7,111 bases of DNA from Planctomycetaceae bacterium (GCA_031259095.1 JAIRLW010000576.1:1-7111); one strand, 5' to 3'; positions 1 to 5,397 are shown, numbered from the stretch's first letter. The notes: a model not told the origin generated them from the sequence alone. Numbers and translations are program-made.

Positions 1-420
1 GGTCTATTTTTAATTGATCATCATCCCTATGCCCTATCGTCCCTTGTCCCTATCGTCCCTTAGCCTCAATCTTAGGGACAAAAGGGATATTAGGGACAAA
101 TTGGGACAAAATAATTCTGTGATTAAAAACGAATTTTGCGAGATACCCTTACGTTTTTTATTTTCAACAAACCTAATTTTTACCTTATCTTTTTAACAGA
201 ACAACCTCAGCGGCAATGATACATACAAAATTCTAAACCTTGTTACATTATTTTACATTATTTTTGTTTTATCAATTCGGGTTTTACAGATTTTCTACAT
301 TGTTTTTTGAAGAACATTCACATGTCCTTTTTCTAATTATGATTGCTTACGGGTTTATGCGCCCACAACCTTAACTACTTTTTTGTGTTTATCCGAGAGA
401 TGTTCTAAGGACGTCCCTTT
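1..420. other. gene-free left flank with short repeats
   Basis: No convincing gene is visible in either strand. The only plus-strand open frame here (14-196) translates repeats and low-complexity sequence and has no ribosome binding site. The stretch holds the GTCCC/GGGAC repeats at 32-110, a piece at 125-148 that resembles the end of the inverted-repeat element at 2560-2647 (21 of 24 bases), a 10-base tandem duplication TTACATTATT at 243-262, and a possible repeat remnant at 405-425. No terminator with a clear stem and U-run is visible beyond the 3' end of the phosphoesterase gene. Confidence 0.6.
32..110. repeat. GTCCC / GGGAC short repeats in opposite orientation
   Basis: A 16-base unit, CCCTATCGTCCCTTGT, occurs twice in tandem (32-47 and 48-63; the second copy differs only in its last two bases). 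It is followed by GGGACAAA three times on the same strand (75-82, 93-100, 103-110). The two halves are roughly inverted relative to each other, so the stretch could fold into an imperfect stem. Function unknown. Confidence 0.55.
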
Positions 421-425
421 TTATT
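405..425 (+). repeat. possible remnant of the AAGTCCCG-type repeat
   Basis: TAAGGACGTCCC followed by a T-rich run and ATT resembles the first part of the repeat copy starting at 5273 (TTAGGAGCGTCCC then TTTATT), allowing single-base gaps. The last codon and stop of the minus-strand phosphoesterase (421-423) lie inside it. The match is short, so this may be coincidence. Confidence 0.25.
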
Positions 426-1167
426 TTCCATCCCGCAGGCGATGTCCCAGATAATTATCCAAATCTTTAATTTGCAGGATTTTTTCGATTGTTTTTTCAA
501 AAGGATATTCGATTCGGTGATAGGTTACGGTTAGGTCTTCCAGCACAACATAGCAGGCTCTTGGGTCGCGATCGCGCGGTTGCCCGACCGAACCGACATT
601 AATCATTGCTTTTTTATTGCCCAACGTATATTTTCTGCCGATATCGTCCGGCGTAAAAAATTCACGATCTTCGGTGAAAACACCCGGAACATGCGTGTGA
701 CCCTGAAACGAATATTTGGGAATCACCGCGAAAAGACGTTCCATTTTGCGTTCGTTGTAGATATCGTCCTGAAACACATATTCATTAAGCGGATTGCGCG
801 GCGAACCATGAACATATAAGATATCGTCTTCCCGATGGATTCGTGGCAACTCGTTGAGAAAATCCCAACGTTCATTCGCGCCGGGAATACGAAGATTTTC
901 TAATTGATCCCGTGTCCAGAAAATAGCGCGTTCCGCACTGTTGTTAAAACCCTCTGGATCAAAGAGCGACGCCTGATCGTGATTGCCAAGAAGACACAAA
1001 TGCCCTTTTTCCCGTATCAGGTCAATACATTCGATTGGGTTGGGACCATAACCGATCAAATCGCCAAGACAATAAATCTCGGTAATATTTTGCGAAGCAA
1101 TGTGTTCCAACACTGCTTTCAACGCTTCAAGATTACTGTGAATATCACTGATAATTGCTCGTTTCAA
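421..1167 (-). CDS. calcineurin-like metallophosphoesterase (YfcE/MJ0936-like)
   Basis: This 248-residue protein is a soluble, cytoplasmic-looking member of the calcineurin-like metallophosphoesterase superfamily, enzymes that use two metal ions to hydrolyse phosphomonoesters or phosphodiesters. The full motif set is visible in order: DIH at residues 8-10, GD at 35-36 within [14 protein letters not shown] at 61-64, HG at 120-121 and GHTH at 156-159, followed by [14 protein letters not shown] at 191-204, typical of the YfcE/MJ0936-like branch. Nothing is missing, so it should be active; the substrate cannot be told from sequence. The start is TTG (minus strand, 1167): no ATG occurs in frame before an upstream stop, and the N-terminus [12 protein letters not shown] begins just where this family begins. 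GGGGAA lies a few bases upstream as a weak ribosome binding site. It follows the TraB-like gene on the same strand after a 316-base gap, so it probably has its own promoter. Confidence 0.93.
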   Translation of the reverse strand: MKRAIISDIHSNLEALKAVLEHIASQNITEIYCLGDLIGYGPNPIECIDLIREKGHLCLLGNHDQASLFDPEGFNNSAERAIFWTRDQLENLRIPGANERWDFLNELPRIHREDDILYVHGSPRNPLNEYVFQDDIYNERKMERLFAVIPKYSFQGHTHVPGVFTEDREFFTPDDIGRKYTLGNKKAMINVGSVGQPRDRDPRACYVVLEDLTVTYHRIEYPFEKTIEKILQIKDLDNYLGHRLRDGK

Positions 1168-1483
1168 AGGAGTTCCCCGTTTACTGAAAAACTGTTAAAT
1201 TAGATCAAAATCGATAAAATTTTCCGCTTCACGTTTAATTATTTAATTAATTATTTAATATAACTTCAAATGCTTGTTCGGGTTATGTTGCGGCGTTTAC
1301 CGAATTGCCTCTTACTCAATGGATCATTCCAACCGGAATAATATTAACGTTATACCACAAAAAAATGAAAAAATAGGTTTCTAAATTTCATAAATCATAA
1401 CAATTAGAAGAAGGATTCGCAAACAGGTAATTTAAAAGATTTTAGCCCAATAGCCGATAGTAAATAATTGAACACTTACGATT
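1168..1483. other. intergenic region between the two minus-strand genes
   Basis: No gene is visible in this 316-base AT-rich gap. It holds a possible promoter for the phosphoesterase (1394-1422), an AT-rich self-complementary tract of TTAATTA-type sequence around 1236-1258, and one minus-strand copy of the TCGATTTT motif (1207-1214) about 40 bases before the phosphoesterase start. No terminator for the TraB-like gene is evident. Confidence 0.5.
1394..1422 (-). promoter_or_regulatory. possible sigma70-type promoter for the phosphoesterase
   Basis: On the minus strand TTGCGA (-35, 4 of 6 consensus bases) and TATGAT (-10, 5 of 6) are separated by exactly 17 bases. Transcription would start near 1387, giving a leader of about 220 bases, which is long, so a nearer promoter is possible. 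Confidence 0.3.
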
Positions 1484-2380
1484 TTATGGTCTTGCCGAGT
1501 GGTCGGCGGTTAAGTCCCATGCAACAATCCATGTTGTTTCTGTTGGCGTTAATTTGAAATCTTTTTCAAGAGATTTCGTAAATTCAGGAAGATGGGCGCC
1601 GCCGTAAAAGATGGCGATTTTCTTTTTACCATTTCTGATTTCCTTACGAAGCGTTTTCAACGCGGCGGCATTGCGATCCGTGATAATCGCCGATCCTTCG
1701 TCGCCGTCAAGAACCCACATCGAATCGTCCATCTGACTTATCATCTCTTTGGCGAAAAAACGTTTCAACGCAAGCGATTGGTTTGCGGCAAGCAATGTTC
1801 CTAATAGTCGTCCTTGCATTTTGATTTCTTCGTCCTGACCTTCTTTTCCTTTTTTCATACCAAGTATAATCGCACGGTAAAAAATCTGGATTAAATCGCC
1901 TCTGTCCGCAACACGATTCGCAAATTCAGAAGGTGAAAGATCGGCGTGAACCATATTTTCGGCTTTGTAATTGATGTGTTCCAATTGAAAATCCAGTTCA
2001 AGCGATTCCCCTATTCCCGATTGAAACGCCGATAAAAGATTTTTTTCTTTTTTTTTCTCGACAGTTGTTTTATCCGGTTTGGTTCCTTTTTCCGCAACAA
2101 GTTCATACAGTACGGCGTCGTAACGTTCAAAAATTTTATTGAGTTCTTCGTAATATTCTTTATCACCGATGTGGACAGCGGCGATAAGATCGACTTCGAT
2201 TTTTTTCTTTTTGTCGGCAAACCGGACAATTGCCGTATCAAACGAAACCGGTTGCCGTTTACCTTCCTTTTTCGAAACGCGCATGAAATCGGAAAGTTGT
2301 TCGTATTTTTTCGGTTCATCGGCAAAAGCGGACGGCGAAAGGAACAAAATAACGGCGAAAAAGAACATTAGGTGTTTCAT
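1484..2380 (-). CDS. secreted TraB/GumN-family protein
   Basis: The 298-residue product starts with a clear signal peptide (MKHL, hydrophobic residues 4-14, then SPSAFA ending at residue 20, before DEP), so it is exported. The mature part matches the TraB/GumN family, related to the TIKI Wnt-protease fold: AAVHIGD at 67-73 with His70, YELV with Glu93 at 92-95, TDRN at 234-237 and YGGAH at 259-263 with His263. The family's paired GxxH motifs are recognisable, the first with Ala in place of Gly. Enzymatic activity in bacteria is poorly known; a metal-dependent peptidase is the family-based guess. A Lys/Glu-rich insertion is seen at 108-114. The frame also opens at an upstream TTG (2434), but I choose ATG at 2380: AAGG sits eight bases before it, the signal peptide then begins at the N-terminus, and the extra 18 residues would overlap repeat-like DNA at 2411-2428. 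Confidence 0.85.
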   Translation of the reverse strand: MKHLMFFFAVILFLSPSAFADEPKKYEQLSDFMRVSKKEGKRQPVSFDTAIVRFADKKKKIEVDLIAAVHIGDKEYYEELNKIFERYDAVLYELVAEKGTKPDKTTVEKKKEKNLLSAFQSGIGESLELDFQLEHINYKAENMVHADLSPSEFANRVADRGDLIQIFYRAIILGMKKGKEGQDEEIKMQGRLLGTLLAANQSLALKRFFAKEMISQMDDSMWVLDGDEGSAIITDRNAAALKTLRKEIRNGKKKIAIFYGGAHLPEFTKSLEKDFKLTPTETTWIVAWDLTADHSARP

Positions 2381-2410
2381 AGTTTTAACCTTAATTTTAA
2401 CGGTTTTACC

Positions 2411-2428
2411 GGCAACTTCTAAAATCTT
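2411..2428 (+). repeat. solo copy of the inverted-repeat terminal motif
   Basis: GGCAACTTCTAAAATCTT matches 17 of 18 bases of the left end of the inverted-repeat element at 2560-2577. It lies in the untranslated leader of the TraB-like gene, between its promoter and its ATG, and has no obvious partner end on its own left side. Confidence 0.5.
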
Positions 2429-2530
2429 CGTCAAAAGATATTTTACTCGATTTTAATTGTTTCAATTAACTGACGGTTTTTGTTTCCGTGCTTTATCCAT
2501 TAACATATAACGGTTTAGTGACGGTTCGTC

Positions 2531-2559
2531 ATTTTAACTAACAGCGGAATAGTTGTCAA
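2531..2559 (-). promoter_or_regulatory. strong sigma70-type promoter for the TraB-like gene
   Basis: On the minus strand a perfect -35 TTGACA (2554-2559) and -10 TAAAAT (2531-2536, 5 of 6) are 17 bases apart. Transcription should start near 2524, giving a leader of about 145 bases that contains a TCGATTTT motif (2447-2454, plus strand) and the repeat piece at 2411-2428. The -35 box directly touches the inverted-repeat element beginning at 2560. Confidence 0.6.
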
Positions 2560-2647
2560 GGCAACTTCTAAAAACTTATTTCTTGACAGACTAAAATCGA
2601 TTTTAATCGATTTTGGTCGATCAAAAAACGAATTTTTAGAGATTCCC
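2560..2647. mobile_element. small inverted-repeat (MITE-like) element
   Basis: The left end reads GGCAACTTCTAAAAACTTAT and the right end, read on the minus strand, GGGAATCTCTAAAAATTCG; most aligned bases agree over about 20 positions. At 88 bases it cannot encode a transposase. The same terminal motif recurs at 6858-6956, so this looks like a dispersed non-autonomous element or a palindromic repeat family. No target-site duplication is evident here. The interior carries three TCGAT motifs at a 10-base spacing. Confidence 0.45.
2593..2622. promoter_or_regulatory. three phased TCGAT repeats, possible operator
   Basis: TCGATTTT at 2597 and 2607, then TCGATC at 2617, are spaced exactly 10 bases apart, one helical turn; the first sits in the 12-base palindrome AAAATCGATTTT (2593-2604). 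The array lies upstream of the TraB-like promoter. Single TCGATTTT copies also occur in the leader regions of both minus-strand genes (2447-2454 plus strand; 1207-1214 minus strand). A protein-binding role is inference only. Confidence 0.3.
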
Positions 2648-2739
2648 ACTGAATAATTATCATTTTTTCTCTTGACGTAATATATCAGTGGAATATTTGT
2701 ATTTCCATTTTAACCCTGCTAGGGGTGTGATGTGCATAA

Positions 2740-2763
2740 CCGTAGGTGCAGCGCAACCTACGG
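2740..2763 (-). repeat. hairpin with TGCGCTGC loop, copy 1
   Basis: Read on the minus strand, CCGTAGGT and ACCTACGG form a perfect 8-base-pair stem around the loop TGCGCTGC. It is next to GCATAA and a small CCCT/AGGG hairpin. The second copy is in opposite orientation at 2954-2982. Confidence 0.6.
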
Positions 2764-2857
2764 ATCGGAAATTGGAAAATACCCTTCCTTTTTAAGCCCC
2801 GCAGGGGCGCGGCGATCATCAACTGAAGTAACAATTATCTCGCCCTTACAGGGCTTT

Positions 2858-2955
2858 GGAACGTAGAGACGCAATGCATTGCGTCTCTACTCTACTCTAC
2901 TCTACTCTACTCTACTCTACTCTACTCTACTCTACTCTACTCTACTCTACGTTCC
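2858..2955. repeat. 38-base palindrome interrupted by a TCTAC microsatellite
   Basis: The left arm is GGAACGTAGAGACGCAATG (2858-2876). The right arm begins CATTGCGTCTCTAC (2877-2890), making a perfect 28-base inner palindrome at 2863-2890. The expected last five bases, GTTCC, appear only at 2951-2955, after 12 further copies of TCTAC. Counting the copy inside the arm, TCTAC is repeated 13 times without error (2886-2950). Removing 12 copies restores a perfect 38-base palindrome, so the array evidently grew inside the right arm. Confidence 0.9.
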
Positions 2956-2982
2956 GGCGGTTGCGCTGCGCTTCACCGCCGG
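2954..2982 (+). repeat. hairpin with TGCGCTGC loop, copy 2
   Basis: CCGGCGGT and ACCGCCGG form a perfect 8-base-pair stem around TGCGCTGCGCTTC. The loop starts with the same eight bases as copy 1 (2740-2763), but the stem is changed at matching positions on both sides. It is followed by TGATGC and the GTCCC/GGGAC hairpin, mirroring copy 1's surroundings. Confidence 0.6.
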
Positions 2983-3056
2983 TGATGCACCTCTCGTCCC
3001 TGCGGGACTAAGAAAAAATAACCGATCACAGAAATTACGCTGATATATTTTTTCTC

Positions 3057-3085
3057 TTGACAAGATTCCTCAAAAAACCGAAAAT
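3057..3085 (+). promoter_or_regulatory. possible promoter for the lipoprotein gene
   Basis: A perfect -35 TTGACA (3057-3062) is followed after 17 bases by a weak -10, GAAAAT (3080-3085). Transcription would start near 3092, leaving a leader of about 74 bases. A small hairpin, AACCGA/TCGGTT, lies at 3077-3096 over the -10 region. Confidence 0.35.
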
Positions 3086-3123
3086 CCGTTCGGTTGAAAA
3101 TGGAGTCATTGAGTAACGGTCTA

Positions 3124-3149
3124 TTTTAACAAAGAATTTTAACAAAGAA
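3124..3149 (+). repeat. 13-base tandem duplication before the lipoprotein gene
   Basis: TTTTAACAAAGAA occurs twice back to back (3124-3136 and 3137-3149), ending just before the ribosome binding site AAAGGGGAA (3152-3160). Confidence 0.7.
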
Positions 3150-3165
3150 TCAAAGGGGAATAGTT

Positions 3166-3756
3166 ATGTTTATGTATTGGCGATTTTTGGGAATGGTGGT
3201 AGTCGGAATTTCTTTATTGTTTGGTGGTTGCGGCAGGGACAATAGTTTACCGCCGCAACTGGTCAGCGTGTCGTCAACGGCAACATCTACCGCAACACCG
3301 GATACTGAACACTCTGATTCATCGACACTATCTTCCGCTGCCGACATTGTCTCAACATTTATGACCGCTTTGCTTCAGGGTGAAAGCCAAACAATTCGTG
3401 CGCTTTTGACGCCGCTTGCACGGCAAAAAGGGGAGGAAATGGGGATTCCCTTCGCTCCCAAAACGACGCACGCCGCCTCTTTTACCGTTGATCAAACCAT
3501 TCCGCAAGGCAAAAATTGCACTTATGTCCATACCACGTTGACGGACTTAAACGAAAAAGGCGAAAAAGAATCAGCGGAAATTATCTGGATCGTTGCCCAA
3601 AACAACGATGGTTGGCGTATTGCCGGCGCGGCGGTTGCGTTATTTGACGGGCAAGAGAAAACTCTCCTCAATTTTGAAGACCCCGAAGCCGCTCAAAATG
3701 CGATCTCCGCCGCAGAAAACCAATTTGTTACCCAAAATACCGCAAATAATCAATAG
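3166..3756 (+). CDS. lipoprotein with NTF2-like domain
   Basis: The 196-residue product begins with a lipoprotein signal: a short charged start, hydrophobic residues 9-19 and FGGC, so Cys22 would be lipid-modified and anchor the protein in a membrane. The Phe at position -3 of the lipobox is slightly unusual. Residues 23-56 are a Ser/Thr/Pro-rich tether. Residues 58-170 (ADIVSTFMTALLQGE, then a strand-rich part ending in IIWIVAQNNDGWRIAGAAV) have the pattern of the NTF2-like/SnoaL-type cone fold, followed by LNFEDPEAA (168-176), which I associate with planctomycete members of such families. No catalytic residues can be assigned; binding or scaffolding in the envelope is a guess. The start ATG has a good ribosome binding site (AAAGGGGAA, five bases before). 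The downstream gene has its own promoter, so this is probably a single-gene unit. Confidence 0.8.
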   Translation: MFMYWRFLGMVVVGISLLFGGCGRDNSLPPQLVSVSSTATSTATPDTEHSDSSTLSSAADIVSTFMTALLQGESQTIRALLTPLARQKGEEMGIPFAPKTTHAASFTVDQTIPQGKNCTYVHTTLTDLNEKGEKESAEIIWIVAQNNDGWRIAGAAVALFDGQEKTLLNFEDPEAAQNAISAAENQFVTQNTANNQ

Positions 3757-3876
3757 GCAACTTACGCTCCAAGCAATTTTCAAGTTACACCTCCCAACTG
3801 TTCTCCTGAAAGGTCGCCTACCTGATAAACTACCTGATGCGGACGGGGATTTTTCTCCTCAGTGTTCCTGTTCCAC

Positions 3877-3904
3877 TTGAAAGTAATAAGAATAAAGATA
3901 TAAT
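3877..3904 (+). promoter_or_regulatory. sigma70-type promoter for the isomerase-like gene
   Basis: TTGAAA (-35, 5 of 6) and a perfect TATAAT (-10, 3899-3904) are 16 bases apart. Transcription would start near 3911, giving a leader of about 90 bases that contains the heptamer repeats. Confidence 0.5.
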
Positions 3905-3946
3905 TTGGAGAATCGTTATTTTATACGGTACTATGCCACGATGCTG

Positions 3947-3988
3947 TTGACTATTGACGATTAACTATTAATTATTAACTTTTAACCT
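3947..3988 (+). repeat. six degenerate heptamer repeats in a gene leader
   Basis: Six consecutive 7-base units follow the pattern TTRAYNA with small changes: TTGACTA, TTGACGA, TTAACTA, TTAATTA, TTAACTT, TTAACCT. The tract ends 13 bases before the ATG at 4002 and replaces the usual ribosome binding site region. It resembles the short tandemly repeated heptamers known from cyanobacteria and other phyla. Confidence 0.7.
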
Positions 3989-4001
3989 TTTGCGAATCAC
4001 C

Positions 4002-5012
4002 ATGCAACCAACACCGCGTGTATTTTTGTCCGGTTTTGCCGATGAATCGACCGCTAACAAGACGATTGTCGAGCAATTGGCCGTTTTTGCCGCACTGGGA
4101 CTCCAATATTACAGTATTCGTTTTGTTAATCTTGGAGACGGGATTAAAAATGTCATGAAATTAACCAAAAGCGACCTCCAACGGATTCGCCAGTTTCAGG
4201 ACGAATATGGTCTTAATGTCTCCTCGCTCGGTTCGCCGATTGGCAAAACCAAACTTGAAGATGTTGACGATGGAACAAATAATACTTATGTTCCTATTAC
4301 AAAATATCTCGATGAAGTCCGATTGGCATGTGATTTGGCGCATGCTTTGGAAACAAAGTTGATTCGTGGTTTTTCCTTTTATCCGCCGAAAGGGGCGAAT
4401 CCTCAGGATTATCTTGCCAAGTCAGTTGAATGGCTTGGTAAAATCGCCGAAGTTTGTCATCGGAGTGATTTGACGTTTGGGTTGGAAGTTGAAACCAATC
4501 TGGTCGGTCACGAAGGAATCATTTTGAGTGAAATTTACCGACAAGTTAATCATCCGGCAATGGTCTTGATTTTTGACGGCGGCAATATTGTCATGCAAGG
4601 TTATTCATTACAGGAAATTTTTGAACAGTATGAGGCAATGAAATCGGGGCTTGGTTGGATTCACGTGAAGGATTTTGTCAACCCGCGCCGGAATGAAAAA
4701 GGCGGTCATGTCGAAGAGAATAAGATGAAAAATTTCGTACCGCCAGATCAAGGCGAATCGGGGCATGAGCGAATTTTCCGGGATTTAGTTACAATTCTTC
4801 CGGCGTTGGAAGAGAAATTGAAGAGTCGCGGAATTCCCGGAGTTTTTCTGGATTTGGAACCGCATTTGAAAGGCGGCGGGCAATATGGAGGTTTTAGCGG
4901 TCCCGATGGAATGGGAGTGGCGCTTCGGGCGTTGTGCAAAACCCTCGACTATGTCGGCATTGCCTACCACCTCCGTGATTTCGACGACATTCGTGCCGCA
5001 AGAGGTTTTTGA
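4002..5012 (+). CDS. sugar phosphate isomerase/epimerase-like TIM-barrel protein
   Basis: This 336-residue protein belongs to the xylose-isomerase-like TIM-barrel superfamily (AP endonuclease family 2 fold), metal-dependent enzymes that interconvert sugars or sugar-like compounds. It opens with VFLSGFADE (7-14), a common start in planctomycete members. The usual metal-ligand set is visible in order: Glu162 or Glu164 in LEVE, Asp192 in IFDGGN, His221 in WIHVKD and Glu286 in LDLEPH. SLGSPIGK (75-82) and RGFSFYPP (122-129) are further barrel-strand motifs. No signal peptide is seen, so it should be cytoplasmic; the substrate is unknown. I choose the ATG at 4002 over an in-frame TTG at 3990 because it lies closer to the first strand; neither has a good ribosome binding site. 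Length and motifs look complete. The downstream neighbour is on the opposite strand. Confidence 0.87.
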   Translation: MQPTPRVFLSGFADESTANKTIVEQLAVFAALGLQYYSIRFVNLGDGIKNVMKLTKSDLQRIRQFQDEYGLNVSSLGSPIGKTKLEDVDDGTNNTYVPITKYLDEVRLACDLAHALETKLIRGFSFYPPKGANPQDYLAKSVEWLGKIAEVCHRSDLTFGLEVETNLVGHEGIILSEIYRQVNHPAMVLIFDGGNIVMQGYSLQEIFEQYEAMKSGLGWIHVKDFVNPRRNEKGGHVEENKMKNFVPPDQGESGHERIFRDLVTILPALEEKLKSRGIPGVFLDLEPHLKGGGQYGGFSGPDGMGVALRALCKTLDYVGIAYHLRDFDDIRAARGF

Positions 5013-5013
5013 A

Positions 5014-5049
5014 AAAATTAATTGATTCATTGATTAATTAATTAATTTT
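5014..5049 (+). terminator. AT-only hairpin after the isomerase-like gene
   Basis: AAAATTAATT (5014-5023) and AATTAATTTT (5040-5049) can pair over 10 bases around a 16-base loop, starting just after the stop codon and ending in four T. The stem has no G or C, so it is at best a weak terminator. Confidence 0.25.
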
Positions 5050-5139
5050 ATTCGACTTCAGTTGACGGAGTTTAACGACGGGAAGCGTCGAGCCGCGGCG
5101 ATGGAAAGGGTTCCTAATATTATTCACGACGAATAAAAT
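5045..5139. other. candidate structured element closed by a 10-base stem
   Basis: ATTTTATTCG (5045-5054) and CGAATAAAAT (5130-5139) are perfect inverted repeats. Inside is a locally GC-rich stretch with two further hairpins, CGACG-GGAAG-CGTCG (5076-5090) and GGAA-AGGG-TTCC (5103-5114), and the palindrome GCCGCGGC (5092-5099). The whole could fold into a multibranched structure, either a small RNA or a tiny inverted-repeat element. No promoter of its own and no known RNA family is recognised. Confidence 0.35.
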
Positions 5140-5205
5140 GATGTAAGTTTTTTGTTAGCCGAGTATTACGAAAGAGAAATTATATTGAATTTGGAGTATT
5201 TACAC

Positions 5206-5397
5206 AAAAGTCCCGTAAGGACGACACTTTATTAACCGTAGGTTTTAGCCTACGGTTAATCAGCGCTCTATCAAAAGTCTCGTTAGGAGCGTCCCTTTAT
5301 TAACCATAGCATAAGTGACGGTTCTGCGGGACTATGATTGATAGACGATTACCGTAGGTTAAAAGCCTATGATTAATAAAAGGGCGTTCCGGGACTT
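5206..5397. repeat. three related extragenic hairpin repeats
   Basis: Copy A (5206-5272, plus) reads AAAAGTCCCGTAAGGACG, then TTTATTAACCGTAGG, and contains a perfect 12-base-pair hairpin (ATTAACCGTAGG, loop TTTTAG, then its complement; 5231-5260), ending in CTCTATC. Copy B (5273 to about 5339, plus) starts AAAAGTCTCGTTAGGAGCG and CTTTATTAACCATAG but then diverges. Copy C (5340-5397) is inverted: on the minus strand it reads AAGTCCCGGAACGCC, TTTTATTAATCATAGG, and ends GTCTATC. The family is an interspersed palindromic repeat with no coding potential. A possible fragment is at 405-425. Confidence 0.7.

Larger units (their letters stand above)
2714..3008. repeat. cluster of four small hairpins with different stems
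   Basis: Four short palindromes share one design, a stem of 4-5 base pairs around a three-base loop: CCCT-GCT-AGGG (2714-2724), GCCCC-GCA-GGGGC (2796-2808), GCCCT-TAC-AGGGC (2842-2854) and GTCCC-TGC-GGGAC (2996-3008). The stem bases differ between copies but pairing is kept, which suggests selection or gene-conversion-like maintenance of structure. They resemble interspersed extragenic palindromes (REP-like). No coding potential is seen across the block. Confidence 0.6.
2662..3061 (+). repeat. 15-base direct repeats flanking the repeat block
   Basis: ATTTTTTCTCTTGAC is present at 2662-2676 and identically at 3047-3061. Between the copies lies the whole cluster of palindromes and the TCTAC microsatellite (about 370 bases) and no gene. 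Both copies end in TTGAC, a -35-like sequence; the right copy is part of the proposed promoter of the lipoprotein gene. Confidence 0.55.

Noticed and set aside
14..196. 60-codon plus-strand open frame
   Set aside because: It translates the CCCTATCGTCCC and GGGACAAA repeats and T-rich sequence, has no ribosome binding site and no recognisable protein pattern.
904..1203. 99-codon plus-strand open frame opposite the phosphoesterase
   Set aside because: It is the antisense shadow of a gene with all catalytic motifs; the same holds for the frame at 580-819.
2381..2434. Longer TraB-like protein starting at TTG 2434
   Set aside because: The extra 18 residues would bury the signal peptide inside the protein and overlap a repeat piece; ATG 2380 has AAGG at a suitable distance.
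2886..2950. CRISPR or other spacer array
   Set aside because: The TCTAC units are contiguous with no spacers; the other repeats in the window are also not regularly spaced, and no cas-like gene is present.
3757..3825. In-frame continuation of the lipoprotein past its TAG
   Set aside because: About 22 Pro/Ser-rich codons follow before the next stop, but there is no family pattern to show that the stop is a mutation.
3593..3880. 95-codon plus-strand open frame overlapping the lipoprotein gene's end
   Set aside because: Most of it is the shifted frame of the lipoprotein gene; the part after 3756 is a low-complexity Leu/Pro-rich stretch with no start signal of its own.
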